Source: Verrucomicrobiota bacterium
Lineage (GTDB): Bacteria > Verrucomicrobiota > Verrucomicrobiia > Chthoniobacterales > SZAS-18
Assembly: GCA_018240025.1 (NCBI GenBank)
Contig: JAFEGM010000006.1
Location: forward strand, 69,278-133,277
Direction of reading: 5' to 3'
DNA length: 64,000 bases
The notes below the pieces were generated by a model. That model saw only the letters and a program-made list of their open reading frames with translations. It was not told where the DNA came from and ran no database searches. Shown here in pieces: positions 34,534-41,840 of this stretch (the first letter of the stretch is position 1; every line of letters begins with the position of its first letter). The translations under genes were made by a program, and so were the position numbers.

Positions 34534-35157
34534 TCAGGGCGATTTGGCCGGCACGCTGAGGCGGTCGCGCGGCGGCAGGACCGGCTGCACGAACGGCTGG
34601 GCCGGCGCGTGCGGATCGTGGCAATGGACGCAGGTGTTGCGCGTGCGCGGGCCGCGCGAGAGGTCCCAGAATCCCTGCATGCCGCCGTGCGCGCCGTGGT
34701 CGTAGTCGCGCCGCTTCTGCCCGTGGCATTGCGAGCAAAGCGTCATCGTCTCGGCGAACGGGATCGTGCTGCCGTCCGCCAGGCGCAGTGCATCGTAGTT
34801 GCTGGCCTGATGGCAGCTCAGGCAGGTGAGGCTGCCATGCCGATACTCGAGCCCGCGGTGGAACTGCTTCAGCTCCGCCGCGGAGCGCAGTTCGGGATTC
34901 GGCTTGGTCGTCTGATGGCAGGTCGAGCAGGCGACCGTGATCGGGCCCTGGGCGTCGGCGGTGCCGGTGCGCACCCGCGGCGTGGCCGGTCCGGGGCGCA
35001 GCGTGGTGGAGAAGCGTGGCGACTCCGTCGCGCGGGCGGGCTGGACCGGCGAAGGCACGTCGACCCGGGCGGGCGCGGCGGTCAGACGCAGGCCGATCCA
35101 GCCGGCCGCAAGCAATACGGTCAGGACGGCAGTCAGCCAGGCGAGGAGGGAGCGCAT
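34534..35157 (-). CDS. Membrane-anchored tetraheme cytochrome c, first gene of the operon
   Basis: 207 aa. N-terminal anchor (LLAWLTAVLTVLLAAGWIGL). Four heme sites: CSTCH, CLSCH, CSQCH, CVHCH. The spacing resembles NrfH/NapC-related or cytochrome c7-like proteins but does not match NapC closely. It opens the minus-strand operon, so it probably links the NrfCD-like module to the NapA side. The ATG at 35157 gives the membrane anchor. The 180 bp upstream, shared with divergent sppA, should contain the promoter; I see no convincing FNR box. Confidence 0.87.
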   Translation of the reverse strand: MRSLLAWLTAVLTVLLAAGWIGLRLTAAPARVDVPSPVQPARATESPRFSTTLRPGPATPRVRTGTADAQGPITVACSTCHQTTKPNPELRSAAELKQFHRGLEYRHGSLTCLSCHQASNYDALRLADGSTIPFAETMTLCSQCHGQKRRDYDHGAHGGMQGFWDLSRGPRTRNTCVHCHDPHAPAQPFVQPVLPPRDRLSVPAKSP

Positions 35158-35339
35158 CGGCGAGGGGAGTCGATAGAATGCCGACCGACCTGCGCCGCGT
35201 CTCACCGCCGCTTGGCGGAGACTGCCCTCGCGTTGGCGGAGGCTGGCGCCATGACACGTTGCATTCCGCCCGATCCTGCGCGGTTGCCGACCGCGCCTTG
35301 ACCAGCGCGGGTCGCCCGTGGATGGCAGCGGACCACACC

Positions 35340-37214
35340 ATGGATACTCCCAAATCCCGTTCGCTCCTCTCCCGCCTGGCCGGCGGACTCGATGGCAGTC
35401 GTCGACTCGCGGCCAATCTTCTTTTCCTCGTCCTGCTCGGCGTGCTGTTCGCCGCCTGGTTCTCCGGCGGTCCGAAGGTGCCGAGTTCCGGCGCGCTGGT
35501 GCTGAATCCGAAAGGCACGCTGGTCGAGCAGCTGACGGCCTCATCGCCGCGCGGGCTGATCGACAGCATCGTTTCCGGCCCGAACGAGGAGACGCTGCTC
35601 AAGGACCTGCTGGACGCCATCTCTGCGGCCAAGGACGACAAGCGGATCAACTCGATCTACCTCGATCTCACGCAGCTGGAGAATGCCGGCATGACCAAAC
35701 TGCAGGATCTGCGCGCGGCGCTGCTCGACTTCCGCAAGGCGGGCAAGAAGGTCATCGCCTACGCCGACTCCTACACGCAGGTGCCGTACTACATCGCCGC
35801 GGCGGCCGACGAGGTCTGGATGCACCAGATGGGCGCCGTGCTGCTCGAGGGCCTGGGCCGCTGGCGCACGTACTACAAGGACGGGCTCGATCGCCTCGAG
35901 GTGGAGGTGAACGTCGTGCGCGTGGGCGAATACAAGTCGGCTGGCGAAGTCTACTTCCGCAACGAGCCTTCGCCGGAGGCGCGCGAGGCCGATTCGAAAT
36001 TCCTCAACGATCTCTGGACCACCTGGCTGAATGACGTGGCCGCTTCGCGCAAGCTCAAGGCCGAGGACGTGAAGGGCTACATCCACAACCTGCCCGAGCG
36101 GCTGAAGGCGGCCAAGGGCGACACGGCCAAGCTGGCGCTCGAAGCCAAGTTGGTCGACAAGCTCGGCCAGCGCGACGACATCCGCGCGCGCATGATCGCG
36201 CTCGCCGGCGAGGACAAGGACGAGAAGAAGGAGAAAACCTTCGCCAAGGTCACCTACAAGGACTACCTGCAGGCCCGCGGCGGCGATCGCACCGGCGCCA
36301 GCGGCAGCGGCGACGCGGTCGCGGTGGTGGTGGCCAAGGGCACCATCCTCGACGGCAAGCAGCCGGCCGGAAACATCGGCGGCGATTCCACCGCCAAGCT
36401 CATCCGGCAGGCGCGTGAGGACAGCAAGGTCAAGGCCATCGTCCTGCGCGTGGACAGCCCTGGCGGCAGCGCCTTCGCCTCGGAGGTCATCCGTCGCGAG
36501 CTGGAGCTGGCGCGCAAGGCCGGCAAGAAGGTGGTCGTGTCGATGGGCACGCTGGCGGCCTCGGGCGGCTATTGGATCTCGACCTCAGCCGATGAAATCT
36601 GGGCCAGCCCCGACACCATCACCGGCTCGATCGGCATCTTCGGCATCTTCCCGAACGTGACCAAGTCGATGCAGAAGTTCCTCGGCGTGCGCGTGGACGG
36701 CGTCGGCACCACGCCTCTCTCGGGCGCGCTGCGGCCGGATCGGCCAATGTCACCGGAGCTGCTGAGCGTCCTGCAGGTGGCCATCAACCGTGGCTACGAG
36801 GAGTTCCTCGAGCGCGTGGCCGAGGCGCGGAAGATGTCGCGCGACGAGGTCGACAAGCTGGCCCGCGGCCGCGTCTGGAGTGGCGCCGACGCCTTCCGGC
36901 TCAAGCTGGTCGACAAGCTCGGCGGCCTGAACGAGGCGATCGCCTCGGCCGCCAAGCTGAGCGGCCTGCCCAGCGGCCACCGCACCTGGTGGGTGGAGGA
37001 GAAGAAGAGCTTTGGCCAGCGCCTGCTCTCCGGCCTCTTCAGCGCGCAGACCCGCTTCGCCCGCGCCTTCGGCGTGGAACTCGCCGACGATGAGCCTGCG
37101 CGTCCGGCCCCGGCTGTGCAGGCCCTGCAGCGCGAGCTGCGCAGCCTCGAAGCCCTCTCGAAGCTGAACGACCCGAACGGTGCCTATGCGCTGTTCGCGG
37201 ACGATCTGCGCTGA
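35340..37214 (+). CDS. sppA: Signal peptide peptidase SppA, long (67K) type
   Basis: 624 aa with two S49 domains in tandem, as in E. coli SppA (618 aa). Membrane anchor at about 25-45 (LAANLLFLVLLGVLFAAWF). Catalytic Lys199 lies in the N-terminal domain (GEYKSAGE) and Ser408 in the C-terminal domain (TLAASGGYW). Both match the Ser/Lys dyad of the family. It degrades cleaved signal peptides in the cytoplasmic membrane. An upstream ATG at 35322 is possible. Divergent from the Nap operon and followed by an AT-rich tandem repeat 5 bp after the stop. Confidence 0.95.
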   Translation: MDTPKSRSLLSRLAGGLDGSRRLAANLLFLVLLGVLFAAWFSGGPKVPSSGALVLNPKGTLVEQLTASSPRGLIDSIVSGPNEETLLKDLLDAISAAKDDKRINSIYLDLTQLENAGMTKLQDLRAALLDFRKAGKKVIAYADSYTQVPYYIAAAADEVWMHQMGAVLLEGLGRWRTYYKDGLDRLEVEVNVVRVGEYKSAGEVYFRNEPSPEAREADSKFLNDLWTTWLNDVAASRKLKAEDVKGYIHNLPERLKAAKGDTAKLALEAKLVDKLGQRDDIRARMIALAGEDKDEKKEKTFAKVTYKDYLQARGGDRTGASGSGDAVAVVVAKGTILDGKQPAGNIGGDSTAKLIRQAREDSKVKAIVLRVDSPGGSAFASEVIRRELELARKAGKKVVVSMGTLAASGGYWISTSADEIWASPDTITGSIGIFGIFPNVTKSMQKFLGVRVDGVGTTPLSGALRPDRPMSPELLSVLQVAINRGYEEFLERVAEARKMSRDEVDKLARGRVWSGADAFRLKLVDKLGGLNEAIASAAKLSGLPSGHRTWWVEEKKSFGQRLLSGLFSAQTRFARAFGVELADDEPARPAPAVQALQRELRSLEALSKLNDPNGAYALFADDLR

Positions 37215-37218
37215 AAAA

Positions 37219-37461
37219 CACGAAGATACCAAATGGCCAAATTGGGCCAAATTTACCAAAAGTAATTTGGCTTAATTTGGTCTCATTTGGAAATTTGGTA
37301 TCTCCCACTCACCCCGCGCTCAGCTCGTCGAAGGCGATCGCACGAAGATACCAAATGGCCAAATTGGGTCAAAGTTACCAAAATTAATGTGGCTTAATTT
37401 GGCCTCATTTGGTAATTTGGTATCCCCAGTTCACCCCGCGCTCAGCTCGTCGAAGGCGATC
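37219..37461. repeat. 121-bp AT-rich tandem duplication including a gene 3' end
   Basis: Copies at 37219-37339 and 37341-37461. Each starts CACGAAGATACCAAATGGCC, contains a hairpin bounded by GATACCAAAT/ATTTGGTATC-type arms filled with CCAAATT/AATTTGG units, and ends with CACCCCGCGCTCAGCTCGTC followed by GAAGGCGATC. The second copy's end is the last ten codons and stop of the minus-strand metallo-beta-lactamase-fold gene; the first copy repeats those codons outside the gene. The hairpin part is strikingly AT-rich compared with its surroundings. Confidence 0.95.
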
Positions 37462-38378
37462 TCCAGATTGTTCTGCAACCGGTTGGGCTTGGGGGCCTTG
37501 TGGTCGGGGAACCTGGGCAGTTCCTCGATCGCGGCGAGGTCGGCCTTGGTCTTGCCGGCCTTGATGTGCGCCTGGACGAACTCGAGCAGACCCGAGATGT
37601 AGTCGCGCATGGCGAAGAGATCGGCCTGGGTGCCTTTGACGCCGAAGTCCTTCTTGCCGTGGCCGAGGATGTAGATGGCGTCCTTGCCGAAATCCTTCGC
37701 GATGGCCTCGAGCACGACGATCCAGTTCTTGAGCGAAGCGCCGGCGCGCTTGTCGATCACGGCGTAGAGCCGGTTGAAGACGAGGTCGCCCACGTGCACG
37801 ACGTTGGCCTTCTCGAAGTGCAGGACCGCGTCGCCATTGGTGTGGGCCGGCCCGTAGTGCTTGGCGCGCAGCGTCTCGTCGCCGACGGCCAGCTTCCACT
37901 CCTGGGCAAAGAGCGTGGTCGCATAGACCTGGTTCTCGACCGACTTCTGCGCCTCGGCGGCGGCCTTCTGGTTCTTCGGCACGTTCTCGTGCGCCACGAT
38001 CGTCTTCACCTCCGGCTCGAAGAGCTTGTTGCCGCTGGTGTGATCGGCGTGGTGATGCGTGTTGAAGAGCAGATCGAACTTCCGCCCGCTGCGGCCCGGC
38101 AGGCCCTCGAGGAAGGCCTTGGCGGAATCGGGGAACTGCGAGTCGACCGCCACCAGCGCGTCCTTCGAGGAGAGCCAACCGATGGTGCCGCCGCGCCCCA
38201 TGTAGAGGCCGACGTTGCGCCGGAGCGCCTTGAATTCCGGCGTCCAGGGCGGCGGCGTCGGCAGGGCCGCCGCCGAAGGGGCGGGCGAAGGGCTCGGCGC
38301 CTGGCCCCAGGCCAAGCGCGGCAGCAAGGTGGCGCCGGCCGCGAGGCCGACGGAGGAGAGAAATTGACGGCGGTTCAT
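37431..38378 (-). CDS. Exported metallo-beta-lactamase-fold hydrolase
   Basis: 315 aa. Tat-like signal MNRRQFLSSVGLAAGATLL. Zinc motif HxHxDH is His108, His110, Asp112, His113 (NTHHHADH). GPAHTNGDA and GDLVFNRLY follow as later ligand regions, and ILGHGKKDFG near the end supplies the last His. The protein resembles periplasmic MBL-fold proteins of the cyclase-like or quinoprotein-relay groups; the substrate is unknown. The final codons and stop lie inside the second copy of the AT-rich tandem duplication. Confidence 0.88.
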   Translation of the reverse strand: MNRRQFLSSVGLAAGATLLPRLAWGQAPSPSPAPSAAALPTPPPWTPEFKALRRNVGLYMGRGGTIGWLSSKDALVAVDSQFPDSAKAFLEGLPGRSGRKFDLLFNTHHHADHTSGNKLFEPEVKTIVAHENVPKNQKAAAEAQKSVENQVYATTLFAQEWKLAVGDETLRAKHYGPAHTNGDAVLHFEKANVVHVGDLVFNRLYAVIDKRAGASLKNWIVVLEAIAKDFGKDAIYILGHGKKDFGVKGTQADLFAMRDYISGLLEFVQAHIKAGKTKADLAAIEELPRFPDHKAPKPNRLQNNLEIAFDELSAG

Positions 38379-38379
38379 A

Positions 38380-38632
38380 GCCGAGCTTGAAGCTCGGCAT
38401 GGCCGATAGGCAATAGGCAATAGGCCATAGACAACGGTACGTGATCCTGCTCGTTCGGCACGTCCAAGCCCAAGCCGAGATGGAACTCGGCACCGTGGAC
38501 GTGCTCCGTGGGGTGCAGCCTCTGATCGCGCTGCTCCGTAGGCTGAGGTGGACCTCGGCCCCACCGTCGATGTTGCCTTGGTCCTATCGCCTATCGCCTA
38601 TCGCCTATCGCCTATGCCGAGCCTAAGCGAGG
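38380..38632. repeat. Inverted pair of 7-bp tracts (GATAGGC / CTATCGC) with palindromes
   Basis: Left: palindrome GCCGAGCTTGAAGCTCGGC (38380-38398), then heptamers GATAGGC, AATAGGC, AATAGGC (38405-38425). Right: CTATCGC four times plus CTATGCC (38584-38618). The palindrome at 38617-38642 (CCGAGC...GCTCGG) contains the TAG stop of the DsbA-like gene. The 150-bp core between the arms has no supported gene. Confidence 0.9.
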
Positions 38633-39289
38633 CTAAGCTCGGGGAGGCTCGCCGTAGTGCGCCTTGTACGAGGCGGCGTAGGCGGCGTCCTGGAGCAGGG
38701 CTTCGCCGGCCGCGATGAGCGGCGCGGCCTGCGCGAGGCCGGAGAAGACGGCGCGGTCGCCGATGGCATTTTCCAAGACAAAAGTTGGGCGCTGGGTGAC
38801 CTGCAGGGCGTGGAATTCGGCCGTCGTGGCGCGCGCCTTGGCCTCGATCTCCGGCAGGCTCGCCTTGGCGAGGAGCTCAGCGGCATCGAGCCCGCAGGCG
38901 GCGGCGGCGACCTCGGCGCAGATCTCCCACTGCGCCACCGGGCGTCCGTCGCGGATGGCGGCGTGCGTGATGGCGTGGCGGGCGCGGTCGTCGGCGATGC
39001 CAAAGCACTCCCGCGCCGCCAGGGCCACGAGATTGGGCGCCAGATACTCGCCCAGGCCGTCCTGAAACCAGGCCGAGTTCAGCTTGTAGGGCGAACGCAT
39101 GTGCGTGCCGCTGCGGCGATAGAACCAATCGATCTGCGAGCGCGAGACGGGCATCGAACTCGCGTCCATCAGCGCGATTTTCCACTCGAACTCCGCCCGC
39201 CCGGCGAAGTGTTCCTTGAGCTGCTTCCACGCGGGCTCGGCCCAGTGGCACCAGGACGAGACGACCTCCAGATAATAGGTGATGCGCAT
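38633..39289 (-). CDS. DsbA-fold oxidoreductase-like protein with single active-site cysteine
   Basis: 218 aa. Thioredoxin-fold start MRITYYLEVVSSWCHWAEPAW with an inserted helical domain (ARECFGIADDRARHAI) and the cis-Pro segment TQRPTFVLEN. In place of CxxC there is C14-H-W-A17, so only one cysteine remains; some FrnE/2-hydroxychromene-isomerase relatives also lack the pair and bind glutathione or other thiols instead. No signal peptide, so it is cytoplasmic. The TAG stop is embedded in a palindromic repeat. Confidence 0.82.
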   Translation of the reverse strand: MRITYYLEVVSSWCHWAEPAWKQLKEHFAGRAEFEWKIALMDASSMPVSRSQIDWFYRRSGTHMRSPYKLNSAWFQDGLGEYLAPNLVALAARECFGIADDRARHAITHAAIRDGRPVAQWEICAEVAAAACGLDAAELLAKASLPEIEAKARATTAEFHALQVTQRPTFVLENAIGDRAVFSGLAQAAPLIAAGEALLQDAAYAASYKAHYGEPPRA

Positions 39290-39358
39290 GACGGAGCTTG
39301 GCGCAGCTGGGTCCCGCGTGCAGGACGAAATGCCCGCGATTTCCGCCGAATCCGTGAA

Positions 39359-39877
39359 TCAGCCGGCGGCCTCGTCCTTCTCCTTCTGCCGGGCCGCCTT
39401 TTCCTGCTCGGCCTTCTTCACTTCCTCCGCGCTCGGTTTCTTGAAGGCGTCGGCAATGGACCTGACGAGATCGGCCTGAATGCGCAGCGTGTTGTCGACC
39501 GTCGCGGTCAGGCCATCGAGCAGCTTCTTGGCCGCGCCTTCGTTGCCGGCGGTGCCGACCATGGCCTGCAGGCGGGTGATCGTCTTCTCGGCGTCGGCCA
39601 GCTTGTTTTTGAGGATCTCGTTTTGCTCGAGCAGATCGACGTAGCGGGAGCGCGGCACGAAGCCGAGCACCCGCGCCGTGTCTTCGATCTGCTGGCCCAG
39701 CAGCTCGGGCCGCAGCGGATTGCCACCCATCGGCACGAAGCGACGGATCCAGGCGACCAGCTCCTCGTAGTTGGTCGGGCGCTTGATCAATTCGGCAAAC
39801 GTCTCCGCTGCCTCCTTCGAGCCGCGCATCGTATCGGCCATCAGGCCGATGAGGGTCTGGACGCCTTTGAAGTCCAC
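39359..39877 (-). CDS. Phasin-like / helical coiled-coil protein, 172 aa
   Basis: 172 aa, GTG start at 39877. Mostly helical: TNYEELVAWIRRFVPMGG, then VPRSRYVDLLEQNEILKNKL coiled coil, and a Lys/Glu-rich tail (EEVKKAEQEKAARQKEKDE). No signal peptide. It begins 1 nt after the stop of the phasin-like gene on the same strand. The pattern resembles PHA-granule-associated or PhaE-like proteins, but no PHA synthase is in the window, so the assignment is tentative. Confidence 0.7.
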   Translation of the reverse strand: MDFKGVQTLIGLMADTMRGSKEAAETFAELIKRPTNYEELVAWIRRFVPMGGNPLRPELLGQQIEDTARVLGFVPRSRYVDLLEQNEILKNKLADAEKTITRLQAMVGTAGNEGAAKKLLDGLTATVDNTLRIQADLVRSIADAFKKPSAEEVKKAEQEKAARQKEKDEAAG

Positions 39878-39878
39878 G

Positions 39879-40283
39879 TCACTTCTTCTTCGGCAGCTTC
39901 GACGCGACCGTGCCGACCACGCCGCTGACGGCCCCGCCGAACTTCTGGATGAGCGAGACCTGCGTCTTGACCGCCTTCTGCGCGAGGTCCTGCACCATCT
40001 TCAGCGGAGCGGCCGCCTTGGCGCCGAGGCTGCCGGTGGGGTCGAATTTCTTCAGCAGGTCGAAGTACGAATCGACCAGTCCTTCCTGCGTCTTGCGCAG
40101 CTTGACGCCGGTGGCGTGGAACTTCTCCAGCGCCTCGAGCGCCGGCTTCGGCATGCCTTGAATGCCATTCATCGCATCGACGAAGGCCTGGGCGAGGTCG
40201 GACTGCGCCTTCAGCGCGCTCTTGGTCGCATCGTGCAGGGCAGCGGTGAGATTCTTCGGAGTTTCGGGGGCGGGCTTGTCCAT
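39879..40283 (-). CDS. Phasin-like protein, 134 aa
   Basis: 134 aa, all-helical. The sequence ALHDATKSALKAQSDLAQAFVDAMNGIQ, seen as two overlapping amphipathic stretches, and QKAVKTQVSLIQKF are phasin-like. The Lys-rich end is KLPKKK. Phasins coat polyhydroxyalkanoate granules. Translationally linked to the 172-aa gene (1-nt gap). Identification rests on composition and pattern, not on a firm family match. Confidence 0.65.
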   Translation of the reverse strand: MDKPAPETPKNLTAALHDATKSALKAQSDLAQAFVDAMNGIQGMPKPALEALEKFHATGVKLRKTQEGLVDSYFDLLKKFDPTGSLGAKAAAPLKMVQDLAQKAVKTQVSLIQKFGGAVSGVVGTVASKLPKKK

Positions 40284-40363
40284 GGTGGGGAAGATCGACC
40301 ACGAATGCCGAATGGCCAGTGGCGAATCAATGCTGAAATCGGCGCCGCGCGGGGCGAGGGGAG

Positions 40364-41689
40364 TCATTTGGCCGGCGGCGTGAGCAGCAGGCGGAGCATT
40401 TGCGGATAGGTCACGGGCTCCTCCATCGGAATGCGGTTCTTCCGCGCGCCCCAGCCCAGCGCGACATTCCACCCGATCAACAGCGCGGCCGTGGCGCCCA
40501 CCAGCCCGGCCAGCGCAGGTCGGGAGCGCACGGCGCGCAGCAACTCCGCCAGGCCGAACATGCAGAATAGCAGGCAGCCCTCGAAGGCGCGCGAGCCGAA
40601 GGACATGCCGAACCACCAGCAGCTCCAGGCGGCATTGACGTAGATGCAGAGCAGGAAGACCACCGGCCAGGTCCAGCGGCCGCCGGCGCGCAGGGCGGGA
40701 GCAAACGCGAAGGCCAGCGCCGCGGGCAGCAGGGCCGGTGACCAATAGAAGAGTCCGTGGAAGGGCGAGAAGAGCACCGCCCAGAGCTCCGGCTGGCCCC
40801 AGTGGAAGGCCTCGCCGGAATAGGAATAGACCAGCCAGCTGCCGTAGACCGTTTTCCAAGCCGCCAATTGCAGCCCGATCACGGCCGCCCCGGCCAGCGC
40901 CCCGCTGACGACGCGCCCGGCGCAGCGCGGTTCTCGACGCAGCAGGGTGAGCGCGACCACGGCCGGATACAGCAGGTAAACGGCGGTCTGAAAACGGCTG
41001 ATCACCGCCAGACCTCCGCAGGCCCCCAACGCGAGCCACCAACGCCAGCGCATGGGCTCCTCGCCAGCGCGGAGGGTGCACCAATAGCAGGCGGCCAGCG
41101 CTCCGAAGGTCACGCTGTGGGCCATGGTGAGGAGCGTGGTCTGGTAGTAGAACAGGAACGACGTCAGCCAGACGAGGAGCAGGGCCTGCAGGCTGAGGTT
41201 GGCATCGTACCAGCGGCGCAGCAGGGCGTAGGCGAAGCTGAGGCCGACCAGCGCCCAGCAGAGCTGTCCCAGCTGCACGGCCCATTGATAGGGCGGGCCG
41301 TAGCCGTCGCGCGGCACCTGGCCGCCGACCGCATTCCAAAGACGCACCCCGAGGTCGGTTGCGAGATAGAAAGGCGCGGTGCTGAGCGCCCAACCGATGC
41401 CGTACTTGTTCGGCAAAAGCCCGGTCGGCGTCGCCGGCTGCCGCAGAGCGAACTGCGTGAGATCCGGCGGGAGGGTGGGGGCGTCCTGCAGGTCGTTGCG
41501 GAAATCGAAGTCGCCGTCGATCACCGGCGAGCGCAGCCAGTAGAAGTAGAAGCCGTTGTCCCAGCCCGAGATACTGCTCTTCGGCGGCGTCCAGAACAGG
41601 CAGGCGACACGATCGGCAAAAAAGTACGCACCCACGATCAAGGCCACGAGCACCAGCAGACGTGAAGCGACGGACAAAGGCGGACGCAT
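40364..41689 (-). CDS. Polytopic membrane protein, GT39/PMT-like glycosyltransferase
   Basis: 441 aa with about ten membrane helices. After the first helix comes a loop WDNGFYFYWLRSPVIDGDFDF, typical of dolichyl/undecaprenyl-phosphate mannosyltransferase-like GT-C enzymes, which transfer lipid-linked sugars outside the cytoplasmic membrane. The C-terminal region FYWSPALLPAALAF and SFGSRAFEGCL also fits that group. Acceptor unknown. The ATG at 41689 precedes the first helix; longer upstream frame is rejected because it overlaps the divergent dehydrogenase. Confidence 0.8.
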   Translation of the reverse strand: MRPPLSVASRLLVLVALIVGAYFFADRVACLFWTPPKSSISGWDNGFYFYWLRSPVIDGDFDFRNDLQDAPTLPPDLTQFALRQPATPTGLLPNKYGIGWALSTAPFYLATDLGVRLWNAVGGQVPRDGYGPPYQWAVQLGQLCWALVGLSFAYALLRRWYDANLSLQALLLVWLTSFLFYYQTTLLTMAHSVTFGALAACYWCTLRAGEEPMRWRWWLALGACGGLAVISRFQTAVYLLYPAVVALTLLRREPRCAGRVVSGALAGAAVIGLQLAAWKTVYGSWLVYSYSGEAFHWGQPELWAVLFSPFHGLFYWSPALLPAALAFAFAPALRAGGRWTWPVVFLLCIYVNAAWSCWWFGMSFGSRAFEGCLLFCMFGLAELLRAVRSRPALAGLVGATAALLIGWNVALGWGARKNRIPMEEPVTYPQMLRLLLTPPAK

Positions 41690-41840
41690 TTTCCCTTTCC
41701 ATGCACCAACCGGGGAGGTTCGGCCGGCGGAATCGGAGGAAAATCGGGCGGACCGTCCCGCGGGCGTCCACCCACCGGACTGCTCAGCCGGAGCGGATTG
41801 GGGATTGCCTAATCTCGAACGCGCGACTGAAAATCGGCCG

